A stretch of DNA of 24,400 nucleotides, from positions 1 through 24,400 of the forward strand of contig JACMJI010000045.1 in NCBI GenBank assembly GCA_014380705.1, in the 5' to 3' direction. The notes beneath the pieces were generated by a model. That model searched no databases. It had not been told where the DNA came from and saw only the letters and a program-made list of their open reading frames with translations. This stretch comes from Gorillibacterium sp. GTDB lineage: Bacteria; Bacillota; Bacilli; Paenibacillales; NBRC-103111. Below, in pieces: positions 14,366 through 22,431 of the stretch (within the stretch, counting starts at the first letter, position 1; each line of letters begins with the position of its first letter). A program made the translations under genes and the position numbers.

Positions 14366-15280
14366 ATGTCGATCAGCTTTCATCAATTACATATTTTTTA
14401 TACTGTAGCCCAGAAAGGCACCTTCTCAGCTGCGGGTCATGCGCTCCACATGACACAGCCAGCGGTTACCATGCAGATTCAAACCTTAGAGGAGCACTTC
14501 GGGACCAAGGTATTTCGACGCACTCCAAAGATGGTGGAGCTAACGGATGCAGGGCTAACCCTCCTTCCTTATGCTCAGAAGATAGTTGAACTAATGACAG
14601 ACACCGACAAGGAAATGTCGAAGTTTACACGACAACTTAAAGGCAAGCTGGAACTTGGAACAAGCCTCACCGTTGGTGAATATGTGTTGCCTCGACTTCT
14701 CGGACCCTTTAATCGGGAATTTCCTCACATAACGGTGAGTATGAAGGTGATGAATACTACACAGATCTTAGAGGAACTGCTGGCACATTCTCTTACCTTC
14801 GGGATTGTCGAGGCATTAATTGAGCATCCAGATATCAAAGTGGAACCGATTCTGAATGATGAGCTAAAGCTAGTGTTGCCCCCTGATCATGAACTTTTGA
14901 AGCAGGACAAAATTACAGCTAAAGACTTGTTTCGGTATCCTTTTATTATGCGGGAGCCAGGCTCGGGGACTCGCAGTGTGATCGAAGAGACACTGCGTAG
15001 TGCAGGCATGAATCCAAATTCGCTGCAAGTCGCTATGGAATTAGGCAGTACGGGAGCCATCAAATCATCAGTCGAGGCAGGGCTAGGAATATCCATTGTT
15101 TCTATTTCAACCATCAAGCATGAAACAGCTCTAGGTGTTCTACGGGTTATTGAGCTAGACGATGTCCGCTTTACAAGATGTTTCTATTCCATTTGTTTAC
15201 GTGCGGCGCTTCTTCCGCTTCCAGCAGTCACCTTCATGACATTTATTCAGAATAAAGAATTGTCTCAATGGCTTGCTTAG
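14366..15280 (+). CDS. LysR-family transcription regulator (CysL/YwfK-like)
   Basis: 304 residues. The N-terminal winged helix-turn-helix is textbook: FHQLHIFYTVAQKGTFSAAG, then MTQPAVTMQIQTLEEHFG, then FRRTPKMVELTDAG. The effector domain follows, with GTSLTVGEYVLPRLLGPF and MREPGSGTRSVIEETL, closest in memory to B. subtilis CysL (sulfite reductase activator) and to the group annotated as selenium-metabolism-associated LysR. GSGTR is the usual anion-binding loop in the cysteine/sulfur subgroup. ATG 14366 fits the family N terminus and the promoter. LysR genes are usually self-regulated and control a divergent neighbour; here the next genes run in the same direction, 31 bases downstream, and no sulfur genes are near. 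Confidence 0.85.
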   Translation: MSISFHQLHIFYTVAQKGTFSAAGHALHMTQPAVTMQIQTLEEHFGTKVFRRTPKMVELTDAGLTLLPYAQKIVELMTDTDKEMSKFTRQLKGKLELGTSLTVGEYVLPRLLGPFNREFPHITVSMKVMNTTQILEELLAHSLTFGIVEALIEHPDIKVEPILNDELKLVLPPDHELLKQDKITAKDLFRYPFIMREPGSGTRSVIEETLRSAGMNPNSLQVAMELGSTGAIKSSVEAGLGISIVSISTIKHETALGVLRVIELDDVRFTRCFYSICLRAALLPLPAVTFMTFIQNKELSQWLA

Positions 15281-15311
15281 ATTTTCGTGCCAGAGCAGAG
15301 GAGGGGTATAG

Positions 15312-16178
15312 ATGAATCGGTCGCTAGCAGATCTACATGTCCATACAACCGCCTCAGATGGTCTACATTCTCCAGAGGAAGTTGTACAGATGGCTAAAGC
15401 GAATGGACTTGCAGCGATTGCCATAACGGACCATGACACCACAGAGGGCGTTGATGCTGCTGTAGCTGCAGGTGAACGCTTGGGTCTAGTCGTTGTTCCG
15501 GGTGTGGAGATCAGCACGGTTGCGAGTGGTCAGGATATTCATGTGTTGGGTTATTATATGAACCATAGGGAGCCTTTGTTTCAGGATCGGTTGAAGAGCC
15601 TGAGATCGGTTCGGGACCGCAGAAATGAAATGATGGCGGACAAGCTGAATGAGCTTGGTATTCCCATTGATTTGAAAGAGATCTATTCCACACGTGGTGG
15701 GAGCACGCGCCCTGGTGAGACGGTTGGACGTCCGCATATTGCGCAATGGCTTATTAAGCATGGGGTGGTCAAGAGCATGAAGGAAGCATTTGATCGCTAT
15801 TTGGGTAAGAATGGTGCTGCTTACGTTAATCCGCCGCGGATCCACCCGCAAGAAGCGATTGCTTGGATTCACGAGGCGGGTGGCTGTGCAGTACTCGCCC
15901 ATCCAGGTTTGTATGGAGAGGATGCACTTATTCCTGAACTTGTTAAAGCGGGACTTGATGGTATGGAGGTATATCACTCGGACCATTCACCGAAGGACGA
16001 AGATCACTATATGGAGCTCGCAGCAGAGTTTAATCTGGTGTTGACAGGGGGTTCGGATTTTCACGGTTCCCGTCAAGGGGAGGATTTCCATGGACCTGTT
16101 GGAGGACGCAGTATTTCCACAGCAGTGATCGACCAACTTAAGCTGAGAAGGAGAGAAAACAGTTATGAGAATTCGTAA
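15312..16178 (+). CDS. PHP-domain phosphoesterase (TrpH/RnmA-like)
   Basis: 288 residues with the full set of PHP metal-binding motifs: DLHVHT (residues 7-12), ITDHDT with Asp40 and His41, Glu66 in GVEIS, His77 in IHVLGY, and later LAHPG, YHSDHS and GSDFHG. The arrangement, with an inserted helical segment between LRSVRDRRNEMM and VNPPRIHP, matches the YciV/TrpH group, which includes a 3',5'-nucleoside bisphosphatase and the 5'-3' exonuclease RNase AM. It is thus likely to act on nucleotides or short RNA; the precise substrate is inferred. GAGGAGGGG at about 15299-15307 precedes ATG 15312. Its last 14 bases overlap galU, so the two are translated together. Confidence 0.85.
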   Translation: MNRSLADLHVHTTASDGLHSPEEVVQMAKANGLAAIAITDHDTTEGVDAAVAAGERLGLVVVPGVEISTVASGQDIHVLGYYMNHREPLFQDRLKSLRSVRDRRNEMMADKLNELGIPIDLKEIYSTRGGSTRPGETVGRPHIAQWLIKHGVVKSMKEAFDRYLGKNGAAYVNPPRIHPQEAIAWIHEAGGCAVLAHPGLYGEDALIPELVKAGLDGMEVYHSDHSPKDEDHYMELAAEFNLVLTGGSDFHGSRQGEDFHGPVGGRSISTAVIDQLKLRRRENSYENS

Positions 16179-17025
16179 AGCGATCATTCCAGCTGCCGGA
16201 TTAGGCACCCGGTTTCTGCCTGCAACCAAAGCACAACCGAAAGAAATGCTTCCTATTGTGGATAAGCCGGCAATTCAATATATCGTAGAGGAAGCCGTTG
16301 CATCAGGAATTGAAGATATTATCATCGTTACGGGTCGCAATAAGCGGGCGATTGAGGATCACTTCGATAAATCAGCAGAGCTCGAGCAACTGTTGGAGCA
16401 GAAGGGCTCCGACGAGCTTTTGCAGATTGTTCGGTCCGTCTCTAAGCTTTGTGATGTCTACTATGTTCGCCAGAAAGAACCGCTCGGTCTGGGTCATGCC
16501 GTTTATACCGCTCGTAAGTTTATTGGCAATGAGCCGTTCGCGCTTCTACTAGGTGACGATATCATCATGTCAGACCCTCCTTGCCTCAAGCAGATGATGG
16601 AATTGTATAATCAGGAGGAAACCTCTGTCATCGCTGTTCAGGAGGTTCCGTGGAAAGATGTTAGTAAATATGGAATTATTTCACCCGGAGCAGACAATCG
16701 TATTGAAGATTTAGTAGAGAAGCCAGAGGTAGGATCAGCTCCATCCAACTTAGCTGTCATTGGTCGATACATTATTGAACCAGAAATTTTTGCGATTCTT
16801 GAGAAGCAGGAGCCAGGTCGTGGCGGCGAAATTCAATTGACGGATGCCTTGCGTGTCCTGAATCGCTCGCATAGTATGGTTGCGTATAAGCAAGAAGGTC
16901 GCCGCTTTGACGTCGGGGATAAGATGGGCTATATGGAAGCAACGATTGAATTTGCCTTATCCCGACCTGATTTGGCACCACAGATGAGAGAATATATTAT
17001 ACGCCTGGCAGCAACGCTGCTGTAA
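16165..17025 (+). CDS. galU: UTP--glucose-1-phosphate uridylyltransferase
   Basis: 286 residues. The nucleotide-binding signature IPAAGLGTRFLPATKAQPKE is at residues 8-27, followed by MLPIVDKPAIQYIVEE, GLGHAVYTA and LLLGDDI, and the sugar-binding lysine region LVEKPEVG. It makes UDP-glucose for wall teichoic acid glucosylation, glycolipids and exopolysaccharide (GtaB in B. subtilis). AGGAGAG precedes ATG 16165 within the end of the PHP gene. Last gene of the LysR-PHP-galU run; a strong terminator shared with the convergent rqcH follows about 60 bases later. Confidence 0.95.
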   Translation: MRIRKAIIPAAGLGTRFLPATKAQPKEMLPIVDKPAIQYIVEEAVASGIEDIIIVTGRNKRAIEDHFDKSAELEQLLEQKGSDELLQIVRSVSKLCDVYYVRQKEPLGLGHAVYTARKFIGNEPFALLLGDDIIMSDPPCLKQMMELYNQEETSVIAVQEVPWKDVSKYGIISPGADNRIEDLVEKPEVGSAPSNLAVIGRYIIEPEIFAILEKQEPGRGGEIQLTDALRVLNRSHSMVAYKQEGRRFDVGDKMGYMEATIEFALSRPDLAPQMREYIIRLAATLL

Positions 17026-17087
17026 GGACTTTCCTGTAGCGAGTAGGCATACTTTCGTACAACTTTACAACTCCTATAATGGAGAAG

Positions 17088-17125
17088 AAAAAGCGCGCTC
17101 TCCTTCTTTAGGATTGCGCGCTTTT
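17088..17125. terminator. Bidirectional terminator between galU and rqcH
   Basis: AAAAAGCGCGC (17088-17098) pairs with GCGCGCTTTT (17116-17125), giving A-rich and T-rich flanks on both strands. The rqcH stop codon (17110-17108) lies in the loop, so the last rqcH codons form one arm. Confidence 0.9.
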
Positions 17126-18994
17126 GAGTGTTTTGATCAATGCTTCGTTTGGTGTTGCAAAAAGTGTTTTCTGTCTATCGTAGATCACAAAGCCGGGTTT
17201 GGACCCATTTGGCTTGCGGACATGGCGGATCAATGTGTAATCCACGGGGACCGTGCTGGATTCGCGAGCTTGACTATAGTAGGCTGCAAGCTGGGCGGCT
17301 TCATGTAGGGTATCCTCGCTGAAGGTTGTGCTGCGAATGACGACATGGGAGCCGGGAATATCTTTGGTATGCAGCCAGGTATCTCCAGGCTGAGCTAGAC
17401 GGTTGGTCAGGTATTCGTTCTGCAAGTTGTTTTTGCCTACATAGATGGCAATCCCTTCCGTTGAGGTGTAACAGGTTATAGAGGGACGGGCGTCTTTCTT
17501 TTTCTTCTTCGGATGCTTCTTGCGACGATCTCGAAGATACTGTTGTTCGACTAACTCATCGCGAATTTCTTCAATATCAGCAAGACCAGCTGTGGAAAGC
17601 TGCTGCAATAAATTATCCAGATATTGGAGCTCATTATGAGTGGAGACAAGTTGTTCACCAACTGCAATCAAACTTTTCTTGGCTTTCGAATATTTTTTGA
17701 AATAGCGCTGACTGTTCTCGATTGGCGTTAAGAGGGGGTCAAGATCGATCGTGATTGGCCGCTGATCCTCATCATAATAATTGACCACTTCGATCTTCTT
17801 CTCACCTTTTTTGGCTAAATGAAGGGAAGCCGTAAGTAATTCCCCCAGCACTCTAAAGCGGTCAGCGCCTTTAGCGTCTTCTAAGGTTTCCTGTAACTTA
17901 TCAAGTTTTTTAAGGTTTTTACTCTTCTCATTCTGCAGAATACGCTGAAGATCAGAGGTCCGTTGCTTAACGGTATCGCGCTCCGCTTTTTCTCCGTAAA
18001 AATAGTCCAGACACGCACTGATCGAATCAAATAATTCCTCAGAGCCATTAACATGAGTAAGCGGGATGACCGAGAAGAATAACTTGCCCGTATTCTCCTC
18101 TCGTTTGATCGCGGGATAATAGCGATGCATGCGGATGTCTTCCATGATCTGTGCGAATGCTTCCCATACGCTATCCAAGCTTACAACAGCTAAATCTAGG
18201 CTTAACCCGCCTCCAGCACGGTAAACGATTTCGCGAGCAACGAGTGGACTTAGCCCGCTGAAGCTATCGACAATCGCTTTCTCGAACTCTCGGACAGTTG
18301 TTGGCCGAAGGGTAGGAATAGATTCCTTAAGTAGGCTCGTTTCTTCATCAACAATCGCTTGCAACAGCGGAGCGAATTCTGAAGCTCGAGACTTATGCGC
18401 TCCCTTTGACGGAGTGATTTGGGTATCGGTTGGTTCTTGTATCCACATGCGGTTAATAAAATCGATCTTATCCAAATTAAAAGGGTTGGCTTTCTTCTGA
18501 TCGGGAGGAGCCACATAGGTAACACCAGGGAGGATAACACGGAAGCTGCTGAGTGCTGGAGTTACATGATGGATACCATCAAGCACGGTACCTGTACTCG
18601 GATCGAGCAGCACGATGTTGCTATGACGACCCATGATCTCGATCACGACGATCTTGGTGTTGACATCGCCGAGTTCGTCCCGCTGACGAATGTGAAAGCG
18701 GATGATCCGTTCTGCTTCAATCTGCTCGACAGCTTCAATCACGCCACCCTCGCAATGCTTTCTAAGCAGCATGCAGAACATGGGTGGCTCTGTTGGGTTC
18801 AGCCCTTGTCTGTCTGTAAAATGGACGCGCGGAAAGGTTAGGTTTGCGGATAATAGAAGCTTGGCGCTCCCGGCTGAGCGCAATTGCAGAACAATGTCGC
18901 TGCCTGTCGGTTGATAAATTTTTCCGACTCTTGCGCCTATAACGCTTGAGAGCTCGTGGACCACTGCACGCACAACGAGTCCGTCTAATGCCAT
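17108..18994 (-). CDS. rqcH: RqcH (NFACT/FbpA-family) ribosome quality-control protein
   Basis: 628 residues from ATG 18994, chosen because GGAGT (strand bases 19005-19001) is 6 bases upstream and because family members begin MALDGLVVRAVVHEL; the frame is open to 19045. NFACT-N features include KIYQPTGSDIVLQLR, MLLRKHCEGG and EIMGRHSNIVLLD. A long charged coiled coil occupies about residues 345-505. The NFACT-R domain has YVGKNNLQNEYLTNRLA and DTWLHTKDIPGSHVVIRS. RqcH binds peptidyl-tRNA-obstructed 50S subunits and recruits tRNA-Ala to add C-terminal alanine tails that mark stalled chains for degradation. In B. subtilis the gene (yloA) adjoins yloB; the same pair is here, but divergent. A lysine-rich stretch (KKHPKKKKKD) precedes NFACT-R. 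Confidence 0.93.
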   Translation of the reverse strand: MALDGLVVRAVVHELSSVIGARVGKIYQPTGSDIVLQLRSAGSAKLLLSANLTFPRVHFTDRQGLNPTEPPMFCMLLRKHCEGGVIEAVEQIEAERIIRFHIRQRDELGDVNTKIVVIEIMGRHSNIVLLDPSTGTVLDGIHHVTPALSSFRVILPGVTYVAPPDQKKANPFNLDKIDFINRMWIQEPTDTQITPSKGAHKSRASEFAPLLQAIVDEETSLLKESIPTLRPTTVREFEKAIVDSFSGLSPLVAREIVYRAGGGLSLDLAVVSLDSVWEAFAQIMEDIRMHRYYPAIKREENTGKLFFSVIPLTHVNGSEELFDSISACLDYFYGEKAERDTVKQRTSDLQRILQNEKSKNLKKLDKLQETLEDAKGADRFRVLGELLTASLHLAKKGEKKIEVVNYYDEDQRPITIDLDPLLTPIENSQRYFKKYSKAKKSLIAVGEQLVSTHNELQYLDNLLQQLSTAGLADIEEIRDELVEQQYLRDRRKKHPKKKKKDARPSITCYTSTEGIAIYVGKNNLQNEYLTNRLAQPGDTWLHTKDIPGSHVVIRSTTFSEDTLHEAAQLAAYYSQARESSTVPVDYTLIRHVRKPNGSKPGFVIYDRQKTLFATPNEALIKTLKSAQS

Positions 18995-19322
18995 GATTAC
19001 ACTCCATTCTTTGGATGTCCGCGGGTTAGGAATTCGAGCGAACATACCAGTTACTTCCCTATCATGCCATACTTGCGTTCAAATTTCATGTCCGTAAATG
19101 ATTCAAAGCAAGAATTCCGCCATATTGCTCTTTTTTTTGCTGTAAAGATTTTCTGCTTAAAGGGTTGAAATCATTCGTCCTTGGGATATTTCACCGCTTG
19201 TCTGAATAAAGTAGCTTATAGTCTGTCCTTCCTGTTATCCAGGGTGACGTGGATTGGTTCGGTAGCAGGATAAAGAGCAAAGTGCGGCAGCGTCATAAGC
19301 AAATTTCTCGGGAGGGAATGCA
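18995..19322. other. Divergent intergenic region, rqcH to Ca2+ ATPase
   Basis: 328 bases between the two starts. It must hold promoters for both genes, but I see no convincing pair of -35/-10 boxes on either strand; TTGAAA at about 19163 with a poor TATTTC is the best on the plus strand. A 5-bp AGCAA/TTGCT hairpin followed by eight T (19131-19138) is present but too short a stem to call a terminator. The only clear site is GGGAGG just before ATG 19323. Confidence 0.5.
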
Positions 19323-22100
19323 ATGAGCCAGAGAAAGTGGTATCACCTGACGGCGGACGAAACGCTTCAGGTACAGCAAAGCGATCCCGAACATGGGCTC
19401 GTCTGGGAGGAAGCAGGACGGAGGAAGGTGGAGTACGGAACAAATACTCTGTCGGAAGGGAAGGGAGTTTCGCCGGTTACTCTTTTTTTGAACCAGTTTA
19501 AGGATTTCATGGTTCTCGTACTGATGGGAGCCACGCTAGTGTCGGGTCTCTTAGGGGAATATCTCGATGCGATCACGATTATGGCAATTATAATGATCAA
19601 TGGCGTACTTGGCTTTGCCCAGGAGTTTCGGGCTGAACGATCACTCAAGGCGCTTAAGGAACTCACAGCACCTATGGCCAAGGTGCTGCGCGAAGGGCAG
19701 GTTCATTCCATTTCAGCTAAAGAACTAGTTCCCGGTGATATCATTCGGCTTGAGAGTGGCGACCGAATTCCGGCTGATATTCGTTTTTTGGAGGCAAATG
19801 GAATTTATGTCGAGGAGTCCGCGCTTACAGGTGAATCGATTCCCGTTTCTAAGCACAATAGCGCACTGGCTGATGTTGACATGCCACCGGGCGATCAGCG
19901 TAATCTTGGATTTATGGGTACGATGGTTACACGGGGGACAGCTCGTGGTATTGTCGTACGAACGGGCATGGACACGGAGATGGGGAAAATCGCTGGTCTT
20001 ATTCAAGGGACGGAGGAGATGGAGACCCCTTTACAACATAGACTGGAGCAGTTAGGCAAGCTTCTCATTGTTCTCTCCATCGGTTTGACGGTTGCTGTTG
20101 TGGTTGCAGGGATTCTGCACGGGCAACCCATTTATATGATGTTCCTCGCAGGTGTCAGTTTGGCCGTTGCTGCCATTCCCGAAGGGCTTCCAGCAATCGT
20201 TACGATAGCACTTGCGCTTGGTGTGCAACGGATGATTAAACGGAAGGCAATTGTTCGCAAGCTGCCGTCTGTCGAGACTTTAGGCTGCGCTTCCGTCATC
20301 TGCTCGGACAAAACGGGAACACTGACCCAGAATAAAATGGCGGTGACACATCTTTGGACAGCAGGCCAGCTTCTAGAGGTAACGGGAGAAGGCTATGCCC
20401 CGTTCGGAGAGATTATAGCAGATGGGAAATCAATAGATTTTCGCCGGGACCAAACCCTGCGTCGGTTTATGCAAATATCGGTCCTTTGTAATAATGCAGA
20501 GCTAGTGGAGGAAATTGCCGCTATCAAAAATCGCAAGGATAAGGAAACGAGCAGTAAACCGATCTGGGTAATCAAGGGTGATCCAACAGAAGGGGCACTC
20601 GTCGTTCTCGGTGCAAAAGCAGGATTGACTGGAGAATCTCAGGCAGGGTTATATCGCAGGGTTCAAGAGTTCCCCTTTGATTCGGAACGCAAACGCATGT
20701 CTGTGCTTTTGGAGCACCAGGGTGGGCGGGTAATTTATACCAAAGGGGCACCCGATGTGCTGATCGATCTCTGTAGTTACGTTCTCTGGGACAACAAGGT
20801 GATCCCGTTCACAGGTACTTTACGGCAAAAGGTCGCTGCGGCGAATGAGGGAATGGCAAAGTCTGCCCTCCGAGTTTTAGCACTCGCCTACCGCGATGTG
20901 AAGCCTACAGAGAAGTGTGAGTATGAAGAAGCAGCCGAAGCTAATTTGGTTTTTGTTGGTCTTGCTGGGATGATTGATCCACCGCGTAAAGAGGTGCGGG
21001 AAGCCATTGTCAGCTGTAAACGGGCTGGGATTAAGACGGTTATGATCACTGGGGATCATCAAGCAACGGCAGAGGCGATTGCACGCCAGCTTGGGATGCT
21101 TCCGATTGGTGGACTTGTCATCAATGGGATTCAGCTTCAATCCATGTCAGACGACCAGTTGGATGCCAAAGTGGATGATATTTATGTGTATGCTCGGGTT
21201 TCTCCCGAGCATAAGCTACGAATCGTCAAGTCCTTGCAGCGTAAGGGACATACGGTAGCGATGACGGGTGATGGGGTCAATGACGCACCAGCGATTAAGG
21301 CTGCGGATATTGGTATATCGATGGGACTCAGTGGAACGGATGTAGCCAAGGAAGCGTCTGCGCTTGTTCTGAGCGATGATAATTTTGCTACCATTGTCGC
21401 TGCAATTGAAGAGGGTAGAGGCATTTATGAGAATATCCGCAAATTTATCCGGTACTTGCTTGCTTCTAATGTCGGGGAGATTCTCACGATGTTCTTCGCG
21501 ATGATGCTCGGAATGCCGCTGCCGCTCGTGCCCATTCAGATTCTATGGGTTAATCTTGTGACAGATGGGCTGCCGGCTATGGCCCTTGGTGTTGACCAAG
21601 CAGAGAAAGACTTGATGCAGCATAAACCAAGAAAAGCAAAGGAAAATATTTTTTCACGCCGCTTAGGTTGGAAAATCATTAGTAGAGGCACACTGATTGG
21701 TCTTTGTACCCTCGCGGCCTTCTGGATTACCTTAATACCAGGGCAAGGAGATGCAGATAGACTCATGCACGCCCAATCCGTAGCCTTTGCTACATTGGTG
21801 ATGGCACAGCTCATCCATGTATTTGACTGCAGAAGCTCTCGCTCCATCTTTCACCGTAATCCATTCCAGAACAAATATCTTGTTGGTGCGGTGCTATCTT
21901 CGGTTATATTGATGTTATGTGTAATGTATTTGCCATCGTTACAGCCTGTATTCAAAACCGTGCCCTTGGGAACTCGGGATTGGATATTGACGCTGGTGGC
22001 CGCAGCTATTCCTTCGCTTCTTATGGGCTTTGGCAGCGTCCTGTCTAAACCCCGCAAAAAAAGCATTCAATTTGGTGTTTCTAATGGACGGAGAGTGTAA
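19323..22100 (+). CDS. yloB: P-type Ca2+ ATPase, P2A type (YloB/LMCA1-like)
   Basis: 925 residues, slightly longer than B. subtilis YloB. Order of domains: cation ATPase N terminus, two helices, actuator with LTGES (168-172), M4 with the calcium-site PEGLP (286-290), phosphorylation motif CSDKTGTLT with Asp329, nucleotide domain with KGAPDVL, hinge MTGDGVNDAPAIKAADIG, then M5-M10. Calcium-site residues conserved with SERCA are the M4 glutamate, Asn and Glu in SSN/ASNVGE of M5, and Asn, Thr and Asp in WVNLVTDGLPA of M6. The M8 position of SERCA Glu908 appears to be Gln (VMAQLIHVF). Export of Ca2+ from the cytoplasm is expected. GGGAGG lies 8 bases before ATG 19323. Its stop is only 12 bases from the partial repeat at 22113. 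Confidence 0.92.
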   Translation: MSQRKWYHLTADETLQVQQSDPEHGLVWEEAGRRKVEYGTNTLSEGKGVSPVTLFLNQFKDFMVLVLMGATLVSGLLGEYLDAITIMAIIMINGVLGFAQEFRAERSLKALKELTAPMAKVLREGQVHSISAKELVPGDIIRLESGDRIPADIRFLEANGIYVEESALTGESIPVSKHNSALADVDMPPGDQRNLGFMGTMVTRGTARGIVVRTGMDTEMGKIAGLIQGTEEMETPLQHRLEQLGKLLIVLSIGLTVAVVVAGILHGQPIYMMFLAGVSLAVAAIPEGLPAIVTIALALGVQRMIKRKAIVRKLPSVETLGCASVICSDKTGTLTQNKMAVTHLWTAGQLLEVTGEGYAPFGEIIADGKSIDFRRDQTLRRFMQISVLCNNAELVEEIAAIKNRKDKETSSKPIWVIKGDPTEGALVVLGAKAGLTGESQAGLYRRVQEFPFDSERKRMSVLLEHQGGRVIYTKGAPDVLIDLCSYVLWDNKVIPFTGTLRQKVAAANEGMAKSALRVLALAYRDVKPTEKCEYEEAAEANLVFVGLAGMIDPPRKEVREAIVSCKRAGIKTVMITGDHQATAEAIARQLGMLPIGGLVINGIQLQSMSDDQLDAKVDDIYVYARVSPEHKLRIVKSLQRKGHTVAMTGDGVNDAPAIKAADIGISMGLSGTDVAKEASALVLSDDNFATIVAAIEEGRGIYENIRKFIRYLLASNVGEILTMFFAMMLGMPLPLVPIQILWVNLVTDGLPAMALGVDQAEKDLMQHKPRKAKENIFSRRLGWKIISRGTLIGLCTLAAFWITLIPGQGDADRLMHAQSVAFATLVMAQLIHVFDCRSSRSIFHRNPFQNKYLVGAVLSSVILMLCVMYLPSLQPVFKTVPLGTRDWILTLVAAAIPSLLMGFGSVLSKPRKKSIQFGVSNGRRV

Positions 22101-22112
22101 AATCGGGTCCCT

Positions 22113-22144
22113 CGCCAAAGGACGCCGATAGGCGTTTATCCTTG
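22113..22144 (+). repeat. Partial copy (3' end) of the 91-bp repeat
   Basis: 32 bases equal to the last 32 bases of the repeat, with one difference from the full copy next door and two from copy 1. It lacks the 5' arm of the hairpin. It is separated by four bases from the full copy, giving a tandem appearance. Confidence 0.8.
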
Positions 22145-22148
22145 CTCT

Positions 22149-22239
22149 ATCAGAAAGTATAAATATTAGGTAAGGTTCATTCTGATTCCGCATCGGTAAA
22201 CGCATGGCACCAAAGGACGCCGATAGGCGTTTATCCTTG
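22149..22239 (+). repeat. Interspersed 91-bp repeat, copy 2
   Basis: 87 of 91 positions match copy 1 at 1348-1438. The outer stem TAAACGC/GCGTTTA is unchanged. In the inner stem one difference (C to T at 22205) keeps a G-U pair and another (G to A at 22209) breaks the loop-closing pair. Located about 190 bases upstream of dapF, in the same orientation as that gene. Confidence 0.85.
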
Positions 22240-22313
22240 GTTGTTGCAAAAGATTCTTAAAAAGAGGCGCAAAGAGCAATGATGTGTAGCAAAAAGATCC
22301 GGTAAGTGATAAG

Positions 22314-22351
22314 GGGTGGAATGCGAAATTTTCTTGCATTCCGCCCGTTTT
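22314..22351 (+). terminator. 11-bp hairpin upstream of dapF, terminator-like
   Basis: GGGTGGAATGC (22314-22324) pairs with GCATTCCGCCC (22336-22346) with one G-U pair, followed by G and four T. It may terminate read-through from the ATPase gene, or act as an operator since its 3' arm lies where a -35 box for the TATAAT at 22359 would be. Confidence 0.5.
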
Positions 22352-22358
22352 CCGTTAT

Positions 22359-22364
22359 TATAAT
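22359..22364 (+). promoter_or_regulatory. Possible -10 box of the dapF promoter
   Basis: A perfect TATAAT 67 bases before the dapF start. The best -35 candidate, TTGCAT at 22334-22339, is 19 bases away and weak, and falls within the adjacent inverted repeat. Confidence 0.4.
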
Positions 22365-22431
22365 CCTAAACGGAACAACGGTTCGCCCTGCTTAGGGATC
22401 AAGAAGGAAGAAGCGTTAAGGGGGATTTACA

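Larger units (their letters stand above)
22101..22431. other. Repeat-bearing intergenic region, Ca2+ ATPase to dapF
   Basis: 331 bases with no gene. It contains the partial repeat (22113-22144), the full repeat (22149-22239), an unremarkable A/G-rich stretch to about 22310, the inverted repeat at 22314-22346 and the possible dapF -10 at 22359-22364. No ordinary terminator follows the ATPase gene. Confidence 0.7.

Noticed and set aside
15486..15986. Antisense open frame of 166 codons inside the PHP gene
   Set aside because: It lies wholly opposite a well-supported gene, has no ribosome binding site and no recognisable protein features.
17075..17080. Perfect TATAAT after galU
   Set aside because: It lies directly before the bidirectional terminator with no -35 and no plus-strand gene to serve.
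19107..19138. AGCAA/TTGCT hairpin followed by eight T
   Set aside because: A 5-bp AT-rich stem is too weak, and no plus-strand transcript is expected to end here.
22113..22239. CRISPR-like array
   Set aside because: Only one partial and one full copy, with a 4-base gap, no regular spacers and no cas genes.
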